A stretch of 64,000 bases of DNA from assembly GCA_902576375.1 (NCBI GenBank), contig CACGUZ010000003.1, forward strand, positions 62,001 through 126,000, given 5' to 3'. The position numbers and the translations under genes are program-made. The number at the start of each line of letters is the position of its first letter. The stretch's first letter is position 1. This document shows positions 16,476 to 23,700 of the stretch, piece after piece. This stretch comes from an uncultured Pelagibacteraceae bacterium (GTDB taxonomy: Bacteria > Pseudomonadota > Alphaproteobacteria > Pelagibacterales > Pelagibacteraceae). The notes beneath the pieces were generated by a model. It searched no databases, was not told where the DNA came from, and saw only the letters and a program-made list of their open reading frames with translations.

Positions 16476-17290
16476 ATCATTGAATACTGCATAAATGCAG
16501 CACTAACATCTTTATCGAGTTTCATTGAATTATCAACAAAGTCATAACTTTCTCTATTTTGTTTTATGGCCTCTATAATTATTTCTTTATTTTTTCGAAG
16601 ATGACCCTCTACAAAACTAATCGATAATCCATTTTGTTTAACAGCTACAAGCGCTAAGTTAAGGTCATCCTTATATACATCTGGAATATATTTTAAACAA
16701 TAACCATTTATTTTAACTAATTTTTCTAAAAACAAATAATTTAATCTTAATTTTGGATCTATAAACCTTAGTATATAACCATGTTCCTTAATGCATTTTT
16801 CTATAAAGGTTTTATCTCTCTTATATTTTTTGGGTAATAACTCAAAAGCATATCCATGATATTTTACTGCAGAAAATAAGAAATTAGGATCTCTTAAAAA
16901 TTTTCTACCCACAAATTGTAGTGCCCAACCATCAGATTTAATTGCTTCGAATACTATTTCCTTATCTTCTTTAAATATTTGGTCGGCATATTTTAAAGCA
17001 AATCCACATTGTTTTACTGCTGTAAACACAATCTCTCTATCTTTCTTTAATTCATCAGACACAAATTCCAGCATTAAACCGTATTTTTTTAGCGAGGCTA
17101 AAACAATCTCACGATCATTTTTTAAATTTTCTGGTACATCATAATATACAAAACTTTCATGACGTATAGCTTCTAATACAACTTCTTTATCTGCTCTTAA
17201 AATATTGTCTAGTTTATCGTAAGTGATTTTACCACATGCAATATCATTTAATGTTTTTGATTTTAGTTTTTTATAAAATTCTTTTTCCAT
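16472..17290 (-). CDS. DUF4116-type repeat protein, 272 aa
   Basis: Almost the whole protein, from about residue 33, is nine or ten tandem 25-residue repeats of the pattern KDREIVFTAVKxxGFALKYA plus xxxxK, the same repeat as in the gene at 7931. Unlike that gene there is no long C-terminal domain. A solenoid-like protein-binding role is likely but unproven. It is divergent from the exported-protein cassette, with palindrome D between them. A TGTATA hexamer 18 bases from the TTCACT half implies a very short leader. Confidence 0.75.
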   Translation of the reverse strand: MEKEFYKKLKSKTLNDIACGKITYDKLDNILRADKEVVLEAIRHESFVYYDVPENLKNDREIVLASLKKYGLMLEFVSDELKKDREIVFTAVKQCGFALKYADQIFKEDKEIVFEAIKSDGWALQFVGRKFLRDPNFLFSAVKYHGYAFELLPKKYKRDKTFIEKCIKEHGYILRFIDPKLRLNYLFLEKLVKINGYCLKYIPDVYKDDLNLALVAVKQNGLSISFVEGHLRKNKEIIIEAIKQNRESYDFVDNSMKLDKDVSAAFMQYSMI

Positions 17291-17324
17291 AAATATTTTT
17301 TATACAACTAGCTTATCAAAACAT

Positions 17325-17352
17325 AGTGAAACGAGTTATCCTTCATTTCACT
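17325..17352. promoter_or_regulatory. palindromic island promoter element, copy D
   Basis: AGTGAA (17325-17330), 16 bases, TTCACT (17347-17352). It lies between divergent genes starting at 17290 and 17387. Leftward, TTCACT is followed after 18 bases by TGTATA (rc of 17301-17306). Rightward it is followed after 19 bases by TATAAG (17372-17377). The outer half-sites may thus be -35 elements for both directions. Confidence 0.65.
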
Positions 17353-17386
17353 AACAATATTATGATTTAGGTATAAGTTTACTTAT

Positions 17387-17677
17387 ATGAAAAAACAAAA
17401 CTTAAAAAAAAAAATAATGATTACACTTACAGTGTTTATCATCTCTATACAGCCTGTTAATGCAAATGAAAATAACTTTAATGAGTTTACTCAAAAATTT
17501 AATGAGTTTTTAAAATGTTTCAAAGACAATGTTAAAGAAGAATTTGAAGAAACTAAAGAGTTTCAAATAAAAAAATGGAAAGAAGCTAAAAATCAAAATA
17601 AAAAAACACTTTCAGTTGTTCAGCATAAATTAACTGGTTTTTTTTCAGATTTTCCAAACCCAAAAGGAGATAAATAA
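17387..17677 (+). CDS. small exported protein, 96 aa
   Basis: A signal peptide is clear: a lysine-rich start, a hydrophobic core at about 10-22, and a likely cleavage after VNA. The mature part is a charged helix (FKDNVKEEFEETKEFQIKKW). No family is recognised. It is first gene of a plus-strand cassette of exported proteins and its stop overlaps the next ATG as TAATG. Confidence 0.6.
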   Translation: MKKQNLKKKIMITLTVFIISIQPVNANENNFNEFTQKFNEFLKCFKDNVKEEFEETKEFQIKKWKEAKNQNKKTLSVVQHKLTGFFSDFPNPKGDK

Positions 17678-18246
17678 TGAATAAAACAATTAGGATTATA
17701 ATCGCTACTTTATTAAGTCTTACATTATTTAATTGTAGCACATACACGGTTAAAAAAGATATGTCGAAAAGAGGTGAGCTTACTAAAACACCTAAATGGT
17801 ACATAAAATACAAGCGTGAAGATAAAAAATGGATGTATGAGACTGCTTCGAGTGTTTCGCCTGATTTAGAGTTAGCAGTTAAAAAATCCACTATATTAGC
17901 AAAAGCTAAGTTAGCTGATCGGATTAATGGTAAAATGAATAATCAGTCTTCAATAAATAAAAGTGAAACTGGTATAGATGAGAATAATAATATTACAGGT
18001 TCCGCCGAAGACACTATAATTAATTTAATTAACGACACTCTTGTAAGAGATTATATTGTTGAAAAAGTAGAGATATTTTATACACATCACAAATCTTATA
18101 GAGCATATGTAAAGCTTAAAGTTTCAAAAGAAAATGTTTCTTTAGTAATTCAAGAAATAAAAGCTGATAAAAAACTTGTTCAAAACAATAAAAATCAAAA
18201 AAAATTATCATCTAAAGTAAAAGAGGTTTTAAAAAATCTTGATTAA
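17677..18246 (+). CDS. lipoprotein, LPP20-like
   Basis: A lipobox LFNC at about residue 17-20 follows a hydrophobic signal sequence, so it is likely a membrane-anchored lipoprotein. The region PKWYIKYKREDKKWMYETAS, and the following segment with AVKKSTILAKAKLADRI, resembles the LPP20 lipoprotein family by eye. GGAG lies 8-11 bases before the ATG. Coupled to the preceding gene (TAATG); the next gene overlaps its end by 8 bp. Function unknown. Confidence 0.6.
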   Translation: MNKTIRIIIATLLSLTLFNCSTYTVKKDMSKRGELTKTPKWYIKYKREDKKWMYETASSVSPDLELAVKKSTILAKAKLADRINGKMNNQSSINKSETGIDENNNITGSAEDTIINLINDTLVRDYIVEKVEIFYTHHKSYRAYVKLKVSKENVSLVIQEIKADKKLVQNNKNQKKLSSKVKEVLKNLD

Positions 18247-18583
18247 AAATATAATTATTCTGGTTCTAGGGTTCTTTGTTTGGCTTGCTTACTTTGATGA
18301 AGCACATTCTGCTAATCAAGAAAATCAATACTGTGATATCAAAACGACTCTTGTAAAAACGGTGGATAAAAACGGAAAAACTATAAATGAAGAGAGTAAA
18401 GAAATAGTTGAATGTGACGATGGAGTAAAACATTTTTTACAAGATGCGGGAATTGCTAAAGAATGTAAATACTATAACTGGACAGGAATTGAAGGTTATA
18501 CTCCAATAGAATACCGATCTTTAGCCTGTGAAAAATTAGATGGAGGATATGAAATTATTCCAAATTATACTGGTATTGAGTAG
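18239..18583 (+). CDS. small exported protein with conserved cysteines, 114 aa
   Basis: Not recognised. The frame begins with a TTG at 18239 inside the end of the previous gene, and the first 24 residues form a signal peptide ending AHSA. The mature part has four cysteines (QYCDI, IVECDD, KECKY, LACEKL) that could form two disulfides in the periplasm. It overlaps the following lipoprotein gene by about 35-44 bp, which is long for this genome. Confidence 0.5.
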   Translation: MIKNIIILVLGFFVWLAYFDEAHSANQENQYCDIKTTLVKTVDKNGKTINEESKEIVECDDGVKHFLQDAGIAKECKYYNWTGIEGYTPIEYRSLACEKLDGGYEIIPNYTGIE

Positions 18584-19061
18584 TTTTTTTTTACTTAATA
18601 ATTGTGTGGGTGTTGCCCCTGAAAAAGTAAATATAAACAAAATAAAAAAAGAGAGAAAACTTCCGGATCCAAATTTTTTTATACCTGATGCAATGTATGT
18701 GACTGCAGGAAATGGTCATCGATGGGATTTAAGGCAATTTATGGATTTTAGATTTTGGTCTCCACCATACTTTAATACCAAAGAGGCAAAACAACACGAG
18801 AGTGCCGTTCATATGGCATTAACACACGCAAAAGATTTTGAAATTGTTAGTTGGTATAGTGAAAGTCGTGATGCGGGAGGGAAAGTAAGACCTATATTTA
18901 CTTACCAAACAAATGCAAGCCTGTGCAGAGATTATCAATCTTTTTTATATATAGATAAAAAAGCTAGATCAAAAACTTTTACTGCTTGTAAAGGAATAGC
19001 CTGGAATGGTTTACTTTTTAATTATTGGGATTGGCCAGGTGCAGAAAAATATTTAAATTAA
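18540..19061 (+). CDS. lipoprotein with 17-kDa surface-antigen-type domain
   Basis: A hydrophobic leader ends in lipobox LNNC (about residue 19-22); an alternative ATG at 18549 gives MKLFQII. The C-terminal part from about residue 85 has HxxAVHMALTHA, SWYS, GKVR, TYQTNASLCRDYQSFLYI and a final TACK. This follows the pattern of the rickettsial 17-kDa antigen and related RT0821-type surface proteins. The gene at 19596 has the same domain, so the two are paralogues flanking the pilin gene. Probably outer-membrane anchored. Confidence 0.65.
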   Translation: MEDMKLFQIILVLSSFFLLNNCVGVAPEKVNINKIKKERKLPDPNFFIPDAMYVTAGNGHRWDLRQFMDFRFWSPPYFNTKEAKQHESAVHMALTHAKDFEIVSWYSESRDAGGKVRPIFTYQTNASLCRDYQSFLYIDKKARSKTFTACKGIAWNGLLFNYWDWPGAEKYLN

Positions 19062-19063
19062 TT

Positions 19064-19582
19064 ATGACAAAAAATATAAAAACTCATAAAGGATTTACTT
19101 TAATAGAATTGTTAGTGGTGGTGGCAATCATAGGCATTATATCTTCCGTCGGTATAGTCGCTTATAATGGTTACACCAATTCGGCAAAAAGAAATGCAAC
19201 CATCGCTCAGCACAAAATAGCTGTAAAATTCATTAAACATAAACTAGCTTTGTGTATGACTAATGGTGGTGGTTCATTGCCAATAAATTCTAAATATTCA
19301 ATTAACTGTGAACTTGATAATAATGCTGGTGGAATAAATGATTTAAATAATATCTTTATAAATTATTTTTTAGAACAAGGTTGGAAAAATCCATATGGTG
19401 ATAAAAATCCTGTTGTTTATGCAGGAAGAAATAGCAGTAAGGATTTTAACGGAAGAATGCGTTTTGATGAAACTGAATGTTCAAGTGGTTCATCAAAAAA
19501 ACAAATATCGCTTTGGGTTAAGACGCATAAAAACGAGGATTATAAACCTACTTTAATAAGTATGGATGGGTGGTGCAATTAA
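19064..19582 (+). CDS. type IV pilin-like protein
   Basis: The prepilin signature KGFTLIELLVVVAIIGII is present right at the N-terminus from the ATG at 19064, with Gly before the cleaved bond and Glu at position +5. A long hydrophobic helix follows, and the globular part holds cysteines that could form a disulfide (ALCMTN, NCELDN). The frame extends upstream to 19025, but the prepilin leader makes 19064 the start. No pilus assembly ATPase or prepilin peptidase is in the window, so it depends on machinery elsewhere. Confidence 0.85.
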   Translation: MTKNIKTHKGFTLIELLVVVAIIGIISSVGIVAYNGYTNSAKRNATIAQHKIAVKFIKHKLALCMTNGGGSLPINSKYSINCELDNNAGGINDLNNIFINYFLEQGWKNPYGDKNPVVYAGRNSSKDFNGRMRFDETECSSGSSKKQISLWVKTHKNEDYKPTLISMDGWCN

Positions 19583-19595
19583 GTTGATAAAACGA

Positions 19596-20039
19596 ATGAT
19601 AGTAAGGACTTTCTTTTTAATTTTAATAACTCTTCTATTAACAAATTGCTCAACTACCAATCATACAAAAACTGAAAAAAAAATACTTGATTATGAAAGT
19701 TCAGGTTCTGTATTAAATGCTCTTTCTCTTGGGGTTCCAGGTGCTGCTATTCTTTTTTTGACTGTGGATATAAATAATTATTTAAAATTTAATCTTAACG
19801 AAAAAGAAATCAAAATGCACACAGATGCAATACAAATTGCACTAAATAATACTCCAAATGGTAAAATAGTTTCATGGTATAATGGGGATAGATTATCTTC
19901 AGGAAAAGTTAGAGTTGTAAAAACTTATTATAAAAATGATAGATATTGTAGAATTTTTCAATCTTATATTAAATTAAACGGCGCTAAAAAACATAATACT
20001 AAACATGTTTGCAAAGTTAATAATGTTTGGAAGTTTTAA
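19596..20039 (+). CDS. lipoprotein with 17-kDa surface-antigen-type domain, paralogue
   Basis: From the ATG at 19596 the leader MIVRTFFLILITLLLTNC ends in a lipobox; a longer frame starts at 19566 inside the pilin gene. The region from about residue 90 repeats the pattern of the lipoprotein at 18540: HTDAIQIAL, SWYN, GKVRVVKTYY, CRIFQSYI and a final VCKV. The pair therefore arose by duplication or joint capture. It ends seven bases from a convergent glycosyltransferase gene, marking the right edge of the island. Confidence 0.65.
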   Translation: MIVRTFFLILITLLLTNCSTTNHTKTEKKILDYESSGSVLNALSLGVPGAAILFLTVDINNYLKFNLNEKEIKMHTDAIQIALNNTPNGKIVSWYNGDRLSSGKVRVVKTYYKNDRYCRIFQSYIKLNGAKKHNTKHVCKVNNVWKF

Positions 20040-20045
20040 GCTTTT

Positions 20046-20960
20046 TTAATTAATATTATATCTTAAACTTTTCAGTATTTTATCTTTATCTAAAGTTTCC
20101 AATTCAATTTTAATACTTTTATCTATTCTCATATCTTTACCATCTTTCCAAATACCTGCTGCAAGATGCATTATGCCAATTTTATAATTTGGTAAATATG
20201 GTTCAACAAATGTGCTTTGTTTCTGATCATATTTTGGAAGCAAATTACTTGTGATCCAATTACAATTTAAAGGAAGAAACTCTGTTTCTAAATTATCAAT
20301 ATAAACGGACATGTTAATTGCTAAACCTTCAGATCCAAAAATATTACCTGCTTTTAAAGTTTTCTCTAAATTATTTTGCCAAGTACTCCATCCTTTAGAG
20401 TCTTTTTCTAAGGAAAAAACTCCAATATTAATATGTGGGGCAAAAGCTAATTTCCTAGCATCTGCATAACTAATTTTTGATTTTACAGCGTGTTTAAAAT
20501 TTTGAGATTTGATTAACGCCAGCTTTCCAAAAAGCCAGTTTACTTTTGATGTAATCTTATATCCTGGGCCAATTGTTTGAGTAATTCCAAGCTTTCCATC
20601 ATCACAAGCCTTAAAATATAATTCTACGCAACTCCAATCATTTACCCATGCATCACAATCAATCCACAGATATTTTTCATAGTTAGGAAAGTATCTTGGT
20701 AAAAAGGCTCTTGAGACCTGACTTTTCAACCACTCTTTACCTTTAACCTTATAACCAGGCACTTCAATATCCCATTCGGCATTTTTAATTTCATCAACTT
20801 TTTTAGATAAACTATCTTTCTGATCTTGTTTTAATCCTGCATCCAAAATGCAAATAGCAACATCTTCACTCTGTTTAAATCTTTTAATTGAATCTACCAG
20901 TTCATCTAGTAAAGGAAAATAATTAGCATCGGCTAAAGAAACGATTACATTTTTTTTCAT
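20046..20960 (-). CDS. glycosyltransferase with GT-A fold, GT8-like
   Basis: 304 residues. The N-terminus (VIVSLADANYFPLLDELVDS) resembles nucleotide-sugar-binding GT-A enzymes, and YLWIDCDAWV supplies a DxD motif around residue 100. IGIMHLAAG near the C-terminus fits the metal-binding His of GT8-type enzymes. The sugar and acceptor are unknown. Its ATG overlaps the pssA stop by one base, so it follows the phospholipid genes and may modify an envelope lipid or protein. It could be island-derived or core. Confidence 0.65.
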   Translation of the reverse strand: MKKNVIVSLADANYFPLLDELVDSIKRFKQSEDVAICILDAGLKQDQKDSLSKKVDEIKNAEWDIEVPGYKVKGKEWLKSQVSRAFLPRYFPNYEKYLWIDCDAWVNDWSCVELYFKACDDGKLGITQTIGPGYKITSKVNWLFGKLALIKSQNFKHAVKSKISYADARKLAFAPHINIGVFSLEKDSKGWSTWQNNLEKTLKAGNIFGSEGLAINMSVYIDNLETEFLPLNCNWITSNLLPKYDQKQSTFVEPYLPNYKIGIMHLAAGIWKDGKDMRIDKSIKIELETLDKDKILKSLRYNIN

Positions 20961-21763
20961 TAAAGTACGTCTTCAAGGTCATCTTCGTCTTGAATTTTGT
21001 CATTTTCGTGTTGTTTCTTAATTTTTTGAAAATGGAAAAAGCTTATTGGTAATAAAAGTACATAAATTGCAGTGCTTATCGCAATTACATTAAAAGTATA
21101 AATCAATAAAAGACCAAAAAATAGAACAATTCCAAATAAAAGAAATATTGTTGTCTTTCTTGGGATCACTATCTTTTTAAAAGAATAACTAGGGAATTTA
21201 CTAATTAGTAAAAAAGAAGTCCCAATAAAAAAAATCGGTACCATTAAATCATAATTTAATTGAACAAAGTCAAATCCGCTTAAACTAATAATCAAAGGTG
21301 TTAAAACTAAAATTCCTCCAGCTGGTGACGGAACTCCCTCAAAAAAATTATCTCTCCATGAAGGTTCTTGATTTGAATTGATATTAAACCGCGCTAAACG
21401 TAATGCAACGCAAATTACATATACTAAACAAAGCAACCAACCAAATCTTCCTAGAGTATTGAGCTTCCAGAAATACATTATAAATGCTGGTGCTACTCCA
21501 AAACTTATCATATCTGTAAGCGAGTCTAATTCTTTTCCAACTTTAGAAGTGCCTCTGATTAATCTAGCTATTCTTCCATCAAGACCATCTATTAAAGCAG
21601 CAAAAAGAATTGCTATAATTGCAAGTTCAAACCTTCCATCAAGAGCAAATCGTATCGAGGTTAAACCAATACAAACCCCTATTAATGTAAGCATATTTGG
21701 CAAGATCATTCTTGCTCTTTTTTTATCTGCTACAATCTTCAAATTATTTTTTGGTTGTTCCAT
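20960..21763 (-). CDS. pssA: CDP-diacylglycerol-serine O-phosphatidyltransferase
   Basis: Makes phosphatidylserine from CDP-diacylglycerol and serine in the inner membrane. The CDP-alcohol phosphatidyltransferase signature runs from Asp59 to Asp84 (DGLDGRIAR, then KELDSLTD). Seven or so hydrophobic segments are present, and the 267-residue length is normal for the type II enzyme. It is one base downstream of psd, so the two consecutive steps to phosphatidylethanolamine are co-transcribed. Confidence 0.93.
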   Translation of the reverse strand: MEQPKNNLKIVADKKRARMILPNMLTLIGVCIGLTSIRFALDGRFELAIIAILFAALIDGLDGRIARLIRGTSKVGKELDSLTDMISFGVAPAFIMYFWKLNTLGRFGWLLCLVYVICVALRLARFNINSNQEPSWRDNFFEGVPSPAGGILVLTPLIISLSGFDFVQLNYDLMVPIFFIGTSFLLISKFPSYSFKKIVIPRKTTIFLLFGIVLFFGLLLIYTFNVIAISTAIYVLLLPISFFHFQKIKKQHENDKIQDEDDLEDVL

Positions 21764-21764
21764 T

Positions 21765-22412
21765 TTATTTTTTAGCTAGGAGTGTTTCGCCCGAAATAGC
21801 TTTTTGACCTACTTTTACTAAAGGTTGATAATTCTCATAATAAACATCTGCTCTGCTGCCAAATCTTATCATTCCAATTCTATCACCTTGTTTTAACTCT
21901 TGATCTTTATTAGATTCACAAACTATTCTTCTCGCTACCAACCCTGCTATTTGAACTACAATAATATCGTTATTATCTGTGTCCTTAATTTTAAAATAAT
22001 TTCTCTCGTTATCTTCACTTGCTTTGTCAAGAGAAGCATTAACAAATGTTCCAGGTTTATATAAAATTTCTTCAATTTTTCCAGCACATGGAGTTCTATT
22101 AACATGGCAATCAAATACGTTCATAAAAACACTGATCTTATTAAATTTTTTATTTTCTAAGCCTAGCTCTTTTGGACCATCAACTTCCTCAACTTTTATG
22201 ATTTCTCCATCAGCAGGGCTAACCAGATAATTATTATCATCAATGATTACTCTATCAGGATCTCTAAAAAAATAATAAACCCAGATTGTTAATACCAAAC
22301 CAATTAAACCTAAAAAATTACTGAAACTATAAAATACGATTGTAATAATTCCTGAGATAACTAGGAACTTGTACCCCTCAGCGTGAATTTTTGGAAATAT
22401 CTTACTAAACAT
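21765..22412 (-). CDS. psd: phosphatidylserine decarboxylase proenzyme
   Basis: Decarboxylates phosphatidylserine to phosphatidylethanolamine. The 215-residue length is that of the short alphaproteobacterial type. Two hydrophobic segments occur at about 15-48, then SPADGE (65-70), HVNRTP (103-108) and FGS (184-186). Gly185-Ser186 is the expected self-cleavage site that creates the pyruvoyl group. It heads an operon with pssA and the glycosyltransferase and is divergent from icd. Confidence 0.93.
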   Translation of the reverse strand: MFSKIFPKIHAEGYKFLVISGIITIVFYSFSNFLGLIGLVLTIWVYYFFRDPDRVIIDDNNYLVSPADGEIIKVEEVDGPKELGLENKKFNKISVFMNVFDCHVNRTPCAGKIEEILYKPGTFVNASLDKASEDNERNYFKIKDTDNNDIIVVQIAGLVARRIVCESNKDQELKQGDRIGMIRFGSRADVYYENYQPLVKVGQKAISGETLLAKK

Positions 22413-22422
22413 GTTCTTCTAT

Positions 22423-22452
22423 TTGATAATTTTTCATTAATATGTATATAAA
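22423..22452 (+). promoter_or_regulatory. probable icd promoter
   Basis: TTGATA (22423-22428) is followed by TATATA at 22445 (spacing 16) or TATAAA at 22447 (spacing 18). It lies in the 73 bp between divergent psd and icd and would start transcription about 25 bases before the icd GTG. Confidence 0.45.
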
Positions 22453-22485
22453 ATTACGAAATTCAATTATTAAGATATAAATAAA

Positions 22486-23700
22486 GTGAGCAAAATTACT
22501 GTAAAAAACCCCATTGTAGAGTTAGATGGTGATGAAATGACCAGAATAATCTGGGAATTTATTAAAAAAAAATTAATCCTTCCTTATCTTGATATCGGTA
22601 TTGAGTACTATGATTTAGGTATGAAGAGCAGGGATGATACTGATGACCAGATTACAATAGACTCTGCTAATGCGATTAAAAAATTTGGCGTAGGTATAAA
22701 GTGTGCAACAATCACTCCTGATGAAGCACGAGTTGAAGAATTTAATTTAAAAAAAATGTGGAGGTCACCAAATGGGACGATAAGAAATATCATTGGTGGA
22801 ACTGTTTTTAGAGAGCCCATAATTTGTTCTAACATTCCAAAATTAGTGCCTTCATGGTCAGATCCAGTGGTAATTGGCAGACATGCCTTTGGCGATCAAT
22901 ACAGAGCAACCGATTTTAAAGTTCCAGGTAAAGGAAAGATGGAAGTTAAGTGGACATCAGAGGACGGTAAAGATGAAATTAAACACGAAGTATTTAATTT
23001 TACTGGACCAGGAGTAGCTCTTTCTATGTATAACTTAGATAAATCTATCGAAGACTTTGCTAGATCTTGCTTCAGCTACGGTCTTATAAAAAAGTGGCCA
23101 GTATATCTTTCAACAAAAAATACAATCCTTAAGAAGTACGATGGGCGTTTTAAAGATATATTTGAGGATGTGTTTAATAAAGAATTTAAAGAAAAATTCG
23201 ACAAGGAAAAAATTACTTATGAACATAGACTAATAGACGACATGGTGGCATGTGCAATGAAATGGAGTGGAAAATATATTTGGGCTTGTAAAAATTATGA
23301 TGGTGATGTCCAGTCTGATACGATGGCACAGGGTTATGGATCTTTAGGTTTAATGACAAGTACGCTCTTAACTCCTGATGGAAAAATTATGGAGGCTGAG
23401 GCAGCTCATGGAACGGTTACAAGACATTATAGAATGCATCAACAAGGAAAAGAAACATCAACCAATCCTATCGCCTCAATTTTTGCCTGGACGAGAGGTT
23501 TAGCTCATCGAGGTAAATTGGACGGAAATGATGATCTTATAAAGTTTGCTAACACTATTGAGCAAGTTTGTATTGGTTGTGTTGAAAGTGGTTCTATGAC
23601 CAAAGACCTAGCGATATTAGTTGGGCCATCAAGTAAGTACTTAACTACAAATCAATTTCTAGATGAAATTGATAATAATTTAAAAAAGAAATTAAATTAA
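22486..23700 (+). CDS. icd: isocitrate dehydrogenase (NADP), eukaryote-type
   Basis: Oxidative decarboxylation of isocitrate to 2-oxoglutarate in the TCA cycle. The 404 residues and the motifs [19 protein letters not shown] (about 95-113) and [10 protein letters not shown] fit the subfamily II, eukaryote-type homodimeric NADP enzyme rather than the E. coli type. The start is a GTG. The stop overlaps the convergent alaS stop by nine bases. No phosphatase/kinase gene (aceK) is nearby. Confidence 0.95.
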   Translation: MSKITVKNPIVELDGDEMTRIIWEFIKKKLILPYLDIGIEYYDLGMKSRDDTDDQITIDSANAIKKFGVGIKCATITPDEARVEEFNLKKMWRSPNGTIRNIIGGTVFREPIICSNIPKLVPSWSDPVVIGRHAFGDQYRATDFKVPGKGKMEVKWTSEDGKDEIKHEVFNFTGPGVALSMYNLDKSIEDFARSCFSYGLIKKWPVYLSTKNTILKKYDGRFKDIFEDVFNKEFKEKFDKEKITYEHRLIDDMVACAMKWSGKYIWACKNYDGDVQSDTMAQGYGSLGLMTSTLLTPDGKIMEAEAAHGTVTRHYRMHQQGKETSTNPIASIFAWTRGLAHRGKLDGNDDLIKFANTIEQVCIGCVESGSMTKDLAILVGPSSKYLTTNQFLDEIDNNLKKKLN

